Positions 33,594 through 40,326 of a stretch of DNA of 40,326 nucleotides are shown one piece after another. Under the pieces are notes generated by a model. That model did no database searches. It was not told where the DNA came from and saw only the letters and a list, made by a program, of their open reading frames with translations. Both the position numbers and the translations under genes were made by a program. How positions within the stretch are numbered: position 1 is the first letter of the stretch; each line of letters starts with the position of its first letter. The stretch spans positions 1 through 40,326 of the forward strand of contig JAPKAM010000012.1 in assembly GCA_028825265.1 (NCBI GenBank), read 5' to 3'. The stretch comes from Planctomycetota bacterium. GTDB taxonomy: Bacteria > Planctomycetota > UBA8108 > UBA1146.

Positions 33594-35297
33594 TCATTTT
33601 CCAGTGCCGATCCCGGCCCTATCTCGAGTCTTTTCGATCCCAGGAAAAGAAGATTCCGGAGTCCGTCCAGAACGACTCGCCTCGATTTTTAGCAAACTTC
33701 TAGTGGTGTCATCGAGATCGAGTTTCTCATCCGCTCCAAGAGTCTCCCAGATTCTGCACTTCACTGACAGGGGAGCTGAAAATTCAGGAGTCCTGAGCGC
33801 GGAGATGATCGAATCACGGCGGACATCGGGAAGACGCTGACCGTACCACTTTCGTTCCAGACGATCCGCCAGTTGCTTGCCCCTTCGAGCTTCCCAGGGA
33901 GTACCACCACCGCCATGAGCCACCATCGATTTACCACGGATTCCGACTAACAATCCTCTTCGCTCTCGCTCACCATCCTGGTCGGTCAGGGTCCCGAACA
34001 CCAAAGCATCAATTTGAGACTCCAGCGCCGCTGGGGGGGAATCCGGGGAGTCTCCGGCCAATTCTTGATACCGAGTCAGCAATTGCATCGCCATCGAGTC
34101 TTCCCCCTGGAGCCATGCCGTCACCACCGATTCAGCGATGATTTCCAGCATCCTCGGAAGAAGCTCGTCGGGAATACCCTGCCCAGCCGTGAGACAGATC
34201 AGGGATCGCTCGTAGGAGGGCAAGATTCCCGGTTGTGGTAAACTGGTGATCAGCAACCCCTCCTGATCGAGGAGCGGGCGGCCGTAGCGAACCAGTTTCT
34301 GAAGTCCGATGCGCACATTGGTCGACACCAGGACCAATTCGATGTTCGAGTCGTCGAGAGATTCCGAAAGCCCGTCCGGTTGGGATCGAAGCGTTCCCTG
34401 TGCAGCCCAATAGATGGCATGAGCCCCTGGAGTTCGCCAGTCTACCGGACCCAGGTAGGTTGTGAGTCTCGCCATCAGTTCCGGGGACATGTTCAACTCA
34501 CCCTCCAGCAGGCTTCGCCTCAACATGTCCTCGACTTCTTGCTGATGATCGATGGGCAGTCCTGGAATCGAGATTCCGACACCCGCTCGCAGGAATGGCT
34601 CAGGATCATCGAGCGCCGCCTCGAGACCAGCGCTCAGGGTGGCATCCTTGAGCCATGGTAGGGAACTGGGAGAGACTTCCGTTGCTGCGACCGAGATCCG
34701 TTGCAGCACTTCCCGGTAACGCAGCGGATCTCCCGCTGGAGGATCACCGAGGAATCCACGCCAGCGCTGACAGAGGCGCCGCTGGTAATACCCTGCGGAC
34801 TCATCCTGGAACTCACCGATCTTGAACCAGAACAGGTAAGAGAGTTGACCGTGGATTTCGTGGCTGAAGGGATTCGCCCTCAATCCTGGCCCCCGGAGTA
34901 GATCCACCGATTCCCGAACCCAGGACCAGCGTTGCTCGGGGTCCCTGCTGTCGAGAGCCAGTTCGAAGGCCAGTAACCAGGATTGAAAATTCCAGACCCT
35001 GGGAAAGTACGGCTGTAGTTTGGTAATCCAGGTCGCCAGTTCCATCGATTCGTGGAGCCGCCCTTGTTCTCTCCGTGCCAGGGCTCGAAGCCACAGCGCA
35101 TCGATGGCCCAACCACGAAAAGCACCCAGAGTTTGTTGCATCAGCAAGACGTCGGCTGGAACACCCGTAGCACTGGAGATGGGCAATGAGATCCCATCCT
35201 CTTCAAGCCCACGATCGAGCGGCACGGTGACCGCTGCGGCGGCACCGAGCAGCACCAGAAACAGCATCAAGGGGATCAGTTCAGAACGATGAATCAT
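33594..35297 (-). CDS. Membrane-anchored TPR-like protein of an ABC export locus
   Basis: 567 aa, not a named family. One N-terminal hydrophobic segment (about 7-26) anchors it, with the rest probably outside the inner membrane. Residues about 57-110 (FRGWAIDALWLRALARREQG ... QPYFPRVWNFQSWLL) look like TPR-type helical hairpins. The remainder is helical with many Trp/Arg/Leu positions, and there is no catalytic motif. ATG 35297 overlaps the permease stop as ATGA. Coupling to the permease and ATPase suggests a periplasmic or assembly partner of that transporter. Confidence 0.75.
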   Translation of the reverse strand: MIHRSELIPLMLFLVLLGAAAAVTVPLDRGLEEDGISLPISSATGVPADVLLMQQTLGAFRGWAIDALWLRALARREQGRLHESMELATWITKLQPYFPRVWNFQSWLLAFELALDSRDPEQRWSWVRESVDLLRGPGLRANPFSHEIHGQLSYLFWFKIGEFQDESAGYYQRRLCQRWRGFLGDPPAGDPLRYREVLQRISVAATEVSPSSLPWLKDATLSAGLEAALDDPEPFLRAGVGISIPGLPIDHQQEVEDMLRRSLLEGELNMSPELMARLTTYLGPVDWRTPGAHAIYWAAQGTLRSQPDGLSESLDDSNIELVLVSTNVRIGLQKLVRYGRPLLDQEGLLITSLPQPGILPSYERSLICLTAGQGIPDELLPRMLEIIAESVVTAWLQGEDSMAMQLLTRYQELAGDSPDSPPAALESQIDALVFGTLTDQDGERERRGLLVGIRGKSMVAHGGGGTPWEARRGKQLADRLERKWYGQRLPDVRRDSIISALRTPEFSAPLSVKCRIWETLGADEKLDLDDTTRSLLKIEASRSGRTPESSFPGIEKTRDRAGIGTGK

Positions 35298-36727
35298 CGA
35301 TCCACTCCCAACCCGTGCTCCTTGCGTGAGTTGATCCAGGTCCCGAGCAGTAGTGCGAGACCGGCCCAGATCAAACCGATCCGGGTGAACCCGGAATAGA
35401 CCTCTGCAATCTTCACGTTTTCACCTGCGGCGACGCGGGAGCCGGTCACATGGCGATTCCAGTCCCCGAGTTGGCCGACGATCCACTCCCCTCCCCCTGC
35501 CAGAAGATCGATGATGACTCGGGAAGGTTCTTGGTCCCGTGGATCGGGATGGGAATGGGATCCTTCATGGTTCTCATCAAAGGCCCCTGCAAAGCCGCCA
35601 CCAGCGGCTGCAATGAAGAAGCACAGCACCAGTAGCGTGGCCACGGGCAAGCCAAGAAAGGTCGACACCATCAATCCCAATGCGGCAACAAATCCACAGC
35701 GAATCCACAACAACAACTGGGAACGTATCAACGACGACAGCAAGGAGCCCTCCTGGATCCTGAGCAGTAGCGCATCCGATCCGTTCCAGTTCATCGAAGG
35801 GATTCTCATTTCTTCTGAAACCGCTCCGAGGAACTCCATCGTGACGACGATTTCTTGATCTCCGCGAAAGCGATCGGGAACCTCGACCTGACTCCGGACC
35901 GAGTTCCGAATCACCACATCTTTCGAAGTTCCATCAAATTGAACCCGAAGCCTTGCCCTCTCCGATCGGTGAAGACGACCCAGCGATGGCCGGAACTCGA
36001 GTACAGCACCCTCACTCAATCCACCCGGATATTGAAAGTGATAATCCATCGGGACTCCCTGAACCAGTGAGTGCGACAACCGCTCAATTCGCGATCGAGC
36101 AATCCGATACGCCTTATCTCGATCGAGCGCTCCCCAGCCAGCGGGATCTTCCAACTTCTGTAGTGCCACGTAACTCTCCACCTCCTCGCGACTCACCTCC
36201 ATGATCTGCGGCTGAACCAGTTCATATGCAGGTTCCCCAAATAGATCGGTGGAGCGATCCACGACCTGCCCACTGAGCATCCAGAGCATCGCAGTGGCGG
36301 GTACCAGGAGCGCCAGGATGGCCAACACACTGCCCAACCATTTGCCGGGCAACAGTGCACTCTTCCCATGTCGGTGTACCACCAGGACACGCATCCTGCC
36401 CGTCACGATCTCGTCCGCCAGGCTTCCGCTGGTGATCCACATCGAGAGCAGGAGTAATACCGAGGAGATCCAAATCTGTCCGTAATCGAGGATGGTTTGC
36501 AATCGAGAGGACTCCTCGGAGGAGTCATCGAGGATCCAGGGCAACATCGCAAGACCAAGGAACAGGATGCCGCCGCAAATCGGCAACACTCCTCGTCTCC
36601 AGATTTCTATCAGCAAGGTGCGTGAGATGGCCACCACTGCCCCACCCGGTACCGGTACACGTACTGCAACCTGGACCACCAGAGCCATCATCACCCACGC
36701 CAGAAATGCCAGAATAAATGGCGTCAC
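35294..36727 (-). CDS. ABC-2 type permease with a large extracytoplasmic domain
   Basis: 477 aa. Membrane segments lie at about 4-24, 50-70, 85-105, 130-150, 340-385 (GFVAALGLMVSTFLGLPVAT and the next segment) and 450-468. GSLADEIVTGRMRVLVVHRH (101-120) is typical of ABC-2 permeases near the coupling helix. Between about residue 155 and 335 lies a long soluble, beta-rich stretch (VVIRNSVRSQVEVPDRF), much larger than usual. It overlaps both neighbours by 4 bp (ATGA). Substrate unknown. Confidence 0.75.
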   Translation of the reverse strand: MTPFILAFLAWVMMALVVQVAVRVPVPGGAVVAISRTLLIEIWRRGVLPICGGILFLGLAMLPWILDDSSEESSRLQTILDYGQIWISSVLLLLSMWITSGSLADEIVTGRMRVLVVHRHGKSALLPGKWLGSVLAILALLVPATAMLWMLSGQVVDRSTDLFGEPAYELVQPQIMEVSREEVESYVALQKLEDPAGWGALDRDKAYRIARSRIERLSHSLVQGVPMDYHFQYPGGLSEGAVLEFRPSLGRLHRSERARLRVQFDGTSKDVVIRNSVRSQVEVPDRFRGDQEIVVTMEFLGAVSEEMRIPSMNWNGSDALLLRIQEGSLLSSLIRSQLLLWIRCGFVAALGLMVSTFLGLPVATLLVLCFFIAAAGGGFAGAFDENHEGSHSHPDPRDQEPSRVIIDLLAGGGEWIVGQLGDWNRHVTGSRVAAGENVKIAEVYSGFTRIGLIWAGLALLLGTWINSRKEHGLGVDR

Positions 36728-37680
36728 CGAGGCACCTTGGACTGCCCGATGAATGCGGGTAGCTTTGCGCCTATTCCGGCTCCAGTGGTTTTTTCTCCAC
36801 TCTCGCGAGCCGCTTCCACTGTCTCCAGAAACTTATCCTCAAGACTTCTCGACCCCGGGCCCATCGACACCACTTCGATTCCAGATTTCTCGATCTGACG
36901 ACGCGCCTCGGCAAGAAGATCTTCTCCAGGATTGGAAGTCACCCAGAGGGTACGATCGTCGCGAGCAAGGATCTGCTCGATCGAGCCCGTTGTCTGAACC
37001 TTACCGCCGTAGAGAATCGAAACCCGATCGCAGATCTGCTCAACATCTGCCAGTAGATGACTGCTGATGAGAACTGTTTTACCCCGCTGACGCAGTGCGC
37101 CGATCCAATCCTTCATCTCCCGGACTCCGAGTGGATCCAGCCCATTGGTCGGCTCGTCCAGGATCAGAATCTCTGGATCGTGTATCAGTGCCTGTGCGAT
37201 TCCGATGCGCCGTTGCATCCCTTTCGAGTAATCTCCGATTTCACGGTCTCCGGCATCCTGCAGCCCGACCATCTCCAGCAGATCTTCGATTCGCCCCTTG
37301 CGCTGAGAATCGGCGACCTTGGCGAGGCTCGCCGAGAGATCCAGCATTTCTCTTCCGGTCAGAAAGGGATAGAAGACTGAATCCTCGGGCAGATATCCAA
37401 TGCGATTTTTGATCTCTGCGGTTGCTGGAGGCTTCCCCAGCACGGAGACCTCCCCTGCGCTGGGAAAAAGTAAACCGAGCAGAATCTGGATGGTGGTCGA
37501 CTTGCCCGACCCGTTGGGTCCCAATAGACCAAACACTTCCCCCGAATAGATGGTCAGATCCACCTCTCGAAGAGCCTCGACTCTGGGGCGCAGCCAGAAG
37601 TCACGGAAGACCTTACGCAGTCCTCGTACCCGGATCACTTCGACATCTTGTCGATTATCTGGCTTCACCTTGACGGACAT
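36724..37680 (-). CDS. ABC transporter ATP-binding subunit
   Basis: 318 aa. Energises the ABC-2 permeases next to it. Walker A GLLGPNGSGKSTT, Q-loop GYLPEDSVFYPFLTG, signature DYSKGMQRR, Walker B ILILDEPTNGLDPLG and the His switch SSHLL are all intact. A C-terminal extension of about 90 residues is usual for this CcmA/NatA-like class. The frame is open to 37761, but ATG 37680 has GAGGAG upstream and removes a non-family N-terminus. It diverges from the second permease gene. Confidence 0.92.
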   Translation of the reverse strand: MSVKVKPDNRQDVEVIRVRGLRKVFRDFWLRPRVEALREVDLTIYSGEVFGLLGPNGSGKSTTIQILLGLLFPSAGEVSVLGKPPATAEIKNRIGYLPEDSVFYPFLTGREMLDLSASLAKVADSQRKGRIEDLLEMVGLQDAGDREIGDYSKGMQRRIGIAQALIHDPEILILDEPTNGLDPLGVREMKDWIGALRQRGKTVLISSHLLADVEQICDRVSILYGGKVQTTGSIEQILARDDRTLWVTSNPGEDLLAEARRQIEKSGIEVVSMGPGSRSLEDKFLETVEAARESGEKTTGAGIGAKLPAFIGQSKVPR

Positions 37681-37797
37681 CGTCACTCCTCTTTCCATGG
37701 GCTCCTGAGTTTGGGAGTATACTGTCAAGCCTGGATGGCAGGGAGAGTTCACCCCAAACATCCAGTCGCGACGTTTTTGCAGTGGAGAGGAGGCAGT

Positions 37798-38742
37798 TTG
37801 GATACCGTATCCGCCTGGTGGCGCATTTCCCGAGCCGCATTTCGAGAAGGGCTACGCCCCTCCTTCCACGCTGCAATGCTGCTGGTGGGGATCGGATTGG
37901 TCGGCATTTCTCCACTGTTGAGTGCCTTCGCCCTCGGCGATGAGGATTTACTTCTGGTCGACCTGTCCCTCAGCACCATGCTCGCCTGCGGCCTTTTCCT
38001 CGGTGCCTTCACGGCGGCCTCCAGTCTCGGAGACGAGATTCGTCGCAGGACAGTGATGGTGCTGCTCAGCAAACCGGTCACTCGAACCACCGTTCTGCTC
38101 GGCAAGTTCACCGGAATCGCACTGGCTCTCTCGATGGCGCAACTGTCTTGGATGGCCACCCTTGCGCTGGCGATCCGCCATCGAACCATTCATTCTCAAC
38201 TAGTCGATGACCAGGCTCCAGTTCTGTGGGTCAGTTTCGCTGCCATCCTGATCTCGCTACTCCATGCGGCGTGGGCACACCGCCGGGGGGCCAGTTTCCC
38301 AGCGACATTGTCGAGGAATTGCACTGTGACACTGGTCGCTGCGGCCATCGGGATGTGGTCATGGGCACCGGACGGTTCCTTTCGGTGGCCTACAGCGGAC
38401 TTCGATCTGGATATCCTGTGGGCGATGCTGCTGGTCCACGAGGGAGTCTTGGTGCTGGCGGCAGTGGCGTTGACCGCATCGACTCGCCTTCCGACTGCTG
38501 CGACCATCGCGCTGTCTCTGTCGACATTGCTGTCGAGCGTGGTGGTCGGATCACTCTTGAGAGGTTCCGAATGGGCGCGGTGGGTTCCCGACCTGCAACG
38601 CTTGTGGATCTCTGACGGGCTAATTCGAGGAGGCCAGATGTCAGGCTCCACAGTAGCCTGGGCGAGTCTCTGGGCGGCTTTGATTCTCTGTTCCATCCTG
38701 AGCCTCGGGGTCGCCTTGTTTGCCCGCCGCGACGTCAGTTGA
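37798..38742 (+). CDS. ABC-2 type permease
   Basis: 314 aa, an all-membrane protein with about six hydrophobic segments: AAMLLVGIGLVGISPLLSAF, TMLACGLFLGAFTAASSLGD, IALALSMAQLSWMATLALAI, and further ones to the C-terminus. GDEIRRRTVMVLLSKPVTRT after the second segment is the ABC-2 permease hallmark. I favour TTG 37798 because AGGAGG lies just upstream (37788-37793) and the following residues begin the amphipathic lead-in. Earlier in-frame starts (ATG 37735) have no such site. It is divergent from the ATPase gene but probably part of the same transporter. Confidence 0.8.
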   Translation: MDTVSAWWRISRAAFREGLRPSFHAAMLLVGIGLVGISPLLSAFALGDEDLLLVDLSLSTMLACGLFLGAFTAASSLGDEIRRRTVMVLLSKPVTRTTVLLGKFTGIALALSMAQLSWMATLALAIRHRTIHSQLVDDQAPVLWVSFAAILISLLHAAWAHRRGASFPATLSRNCTVTLVAAAIGMWSWAPDGSFRWPTADFDLDILWAMLLVHEGVLVLAAVALTASTRLPTAATIALSLSTLLSSVVVGSLLRGSEWARWVPDLQRLWISDGLIRGGQMSGSTVAWASLWAALILCSILSLGVALFARRDVS

Positions 38743-38745
38743 CGA

Positions 38746-39303
38746 TCAGAAGGGCCGCCGACCCGACAGCGTCTTGAAGCGGGCACTGGTGAATTTCCAA
38801 CCACCCCCCTCCTCGCGGGCGGCTCGACCCGCGATTTCGAGCACCCACACCGATTTCCCTGCGAGTCTTCCCCGTCGATGAAACGCCACTGGAGCCACCA
38901 CTGTGGCGCTGGTCGCTTCCTCCTCAGGCCCCTCGAATTGTACAGAAACCTGGTCCTCGAAGATGGAAGCACGCCATAAAAAAGACCGATCCTTCCGATC
39001 GAGCTCTGTCAGGAAGATCCTCACCAGAACCGCTCGAAACGAACTCGAGTCGAGATCATATTCCGATTCCTTGAAATCCTCGGAGCAGTGACGAAGAACA
39101 TCTCCTGCCGACTGGGAATTGAACCCGTCTCGCATCTCCAGAATTGACTGCACCAATTGTTCCTGCGGGCTGGACGCACCGCCGAAGAAGATCACCATCA
39201 CCAGCAACAGGACGATACCCAGGGGAATCGCTAGGCGTACGATCAGTCGAGAAAAGCTACCCACCGATTTCGTGCATTCGACGGCTTGCGTGGATCCCCT
39301 CAT
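38746..39303 (-). CDS. Membrane-anchored NTF2-like protein
   Basis: 185 aa from ATG 39303. One hydrophobic segment (SRLIVRLAIPLGIVLLLVMV) near the N-terminus is followed by a soluble domain that begins EQLVQSILEMRDGFNSQSAG and continues with beta strands (SVQFEGPEEEATSATVVAPV, VWVLEIAGRA, WKFTSARFKTL). Helix-then-sheet order and length fit the NTF2/SnoaL-like fold; no catalytic residues are evident. The start is uncertain: ATG 39303 overlaps moaA by 47 bp, GTG 39264 by 8 bp, and neither has a clear ribosome site. It converges with the ABC permease gene, with 3 bp between stops. Confidence 0.65.
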   Translation of the reverse strand: MRGSTQAVECTKSVGSFSRLIVRLAIPLGIVLLLVMVIFFGGASSPQEQLVQSILEMRDGFNSQSAGDVLRHCSEDFKESEYDLDSSSFRAVLVRIFLTELDRKDRSFLWRASIFEDQVSVQFEGPEEEATSATVVAPVAFHRRGRLAGKSVWVLEIAGRAAREEGGGWKFTSARFKTLSGRRPF

Positions 39304-40243
39304 CGAGAGCATGACCGACTGGCTTGAGGAGAATCGCCTCTCGAAGGGCTCGACTGACCGCGTCGACGCCTCCACCACTTCGGATCACCGCCCTCAGGTC
39401 CGCCTCGTCATCTCGAAGCAAGCAAAGCAACAACTTCCCCTCAGCGGAAAGCCGAACTCGATTGCATGCAGAACAAAATGGATCGCTGACAGGGCTGATG
39501 AAACCCACGGTTCCGATCGCCCCAGATAACTGATAGTTGCGACTTTCATCGGAAGCGTGGACCGCAGGAATGGGGTTCAAAGGACCGAGACTATCGATGA
39601 TTTTCTCCATCGACTCCTGGGATGGAACCACCTTCGAGAGTGCCAGTTTAGCTTCCTCGCCATCCCCCATCGGCATCAACTCGATGAATCGCACACCCCA
39701 TGGTCGAGTGAGAGTCTGCCGTGCGAGTTCCACGACATCCGTATCGTTCTCTCCCCGCACCACGACCGAATTGAGCTTGATGGGAGTCAGGCCCGCAGCT
39801 TCGGCAGCATCGATTCCGGCCATGATTTTCTGCAGGTCTGCAAATCTCATCACCTGGCGAATCCGTACTTCATCGAGTGTATCGATGTGCACGTTGACTC
39901 GATCCAGCCCCGCATCTTTCAGTTCTTTGGCCATCCGTGGCAGTAGCATTCCGTTAGTGGTCATACCGATCTCGACATCCGGACCCGCAGCGCGGATTCC
40001 AGCCACCACTTCGACCAGATCGCGTCTCAGTGTCGGCTCTCCACCGGTAATTCGGAACTTGCGGAATCCACAGGAGACTGCGGCTCTCGCCACCAGCGCG
40101 ATCTCATCGGCGGTCAGCAGATTTTCTTCGGGAAGAAACCGAAGCCCCTCCAGCGGCATGCAATAGGTGCAACGTAAATTGCAACGATCCATCACCGAGA
40201 TGCGAAGGTAGTCGATAATTCGTCCGTGGCCATCACGTGGCAT
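39257..40243 (-). CDS. moaA: GTP 3',8-cyclase MoaA
   Basis: Radical SAM enzyme for the first step of molybdenum cofactor synthesis. The N-terminal cluster motif is CNLRCTYC (Cys21, 25, 28). The C-terminal cluster follows the family spacing CX2CX13C (CSACNRVRLSAEGKLLLC). FRITGGEPTLRRDL and the NSVVVRGENDTDVVELA strand fit. It lacks the extended C-terminal GG tail of many MoaA proteins only in part, since it ends in HEIGG. 328 aa is normal. ATG 40243 has GGGAG upstream. Other moa/mob genes lie outside. Confidence 0.95.
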   Translation of the reverse strand: MPRDGHGRIIDYLRISVMDRCNLRCTYCMPLEGLRFLPEENLLTADEIALVARAAVSCGFRKFRITGGEPTLRRDLVEVVAGIRAAGPDVEIGMTTNGMLLPRMAKELKDAGLDRVNVHIDTLDEVRIRQVMRFADLQKIMAGIDAAEAAGLTPIKLNSVVVRGENDTDVVELARQTLTRPWGVRFIELMPMGDGEEAKLALSKVVPSQESMEKIIDSLGPLNPIPAVHASDESRNYQLSGAIGTVGFISPVSDPFCSACNRVRLSAEGKLLLCLLRDDEADLRAVIRSGGGVDAVSRALREAILLKPVGHALDEGIHASRRMHEIGG

Positions 40244-40294
40244 TCCAACTCCCTCTGGTCGATGAATTGAAGCCGATCATCTCAAGTCGCTCAG

Positions 40295-40324
40295 TTCGAG
40301 TCGACGATGTTCGAGTCGACGATG
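40295..40324. repeat. 15-bp tandem repeat at the right edge
   Basis: TTCGAGTCGACGATG occurs twice without a gap (40295-40309, 40310-40324) and the window ends with TT, the start of a possible third copy. The total copy number cannot be seen. Confidence 0.7.
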
Positions 40325-40326
40325 TT

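Overview
The window comes from a diderm (Gram-negative-type) bacterium. It encodes lipid A and heptose core enzymes (LpxK, HldE, two family 9 glycosyltransferases, an LpxL-type acyltransferase), the lipoprotein acyltransferase Lnt and type IV pilus retraction ATPases. The secreted protein at 26158 ends in paired dockerin/EF-hand-like repeats of a style common in Planctomycetota-like and other uncultured lineages. That points to an uncultured environmental group, but the sequence alone does not fix the phylum. Genes are densely packed, with many 4-nt stop/start overlaps and an unusual number of TTG and GTG starts. No tRNA, rRNA, insertion sequence, prophage or CRISPR array is visible.

Layout. 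1-4.9 kb: lnt (-); rpsU with its own promoter and terminator (+); an inositol-phosphate synthase (+); the longest non-coding stretch (3769-4471), which holds a promoter/terminator pair framing a possible small RNA, a 16-bp tandem repeat and hairpins; then a thioredoxin-fold gene (-). 5.1-6.2 kb: Mrp/ApbC Fe-S carrier ATPase (+). 6.3-16 kb: a run of minus-strand genes. In transcription order these are a degenerate FGGY kinase, a degenerate ADP-ribosylglycohydrolase, a 76-aa MshEN-like protein, lpxK, a deoxyhypusine-synthase-like protein, hldE, a PilT paralogue with an MshEN-like N-terminus, pilT and waaF. 16-20 kb: more envelope genes (second GT9, DUF374 acyltransferase, a secreted TPR-like protein, LpxL-like acyltransferase) and an IscA/ErpA-type protein. 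20-26 kb: a minus-strand metabolic run tdh-kbl-hisS-hydrolase-E1 alpha, whose last three genes overlap by ATGA. 26-30.4 kb: the dockerin protein with a strong terminator, pyruvate kinase, a DUF72 protein and a small unknown. 30.4-33.6 kb: a swivel-first aconitase-family enzyme and adenosine deaminase. 33.6-38.7 kb: an ABC-2 export locus (ATPase, two permeases, a 567-aa anchored protein). 38.7-40.2 kb: an NTF2-like membrane-anchored protein and moaA.

The main theme is outer-envelope construction. HldE makes ADP-heptose, the GT9 enzymes would transfer it, LpxK and the LpxL-like enzyme finish lipid A, and Lnt matures lipoproteins. Embedded in this run are proteins that keep a family fold but have lost catalytic residues, and a deoxyhypusine-synthase-like protein with no obvious hypusine role. 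These, the small-RNA candidate and the domain-permuted aconitase are the least ordinary parts of the window.
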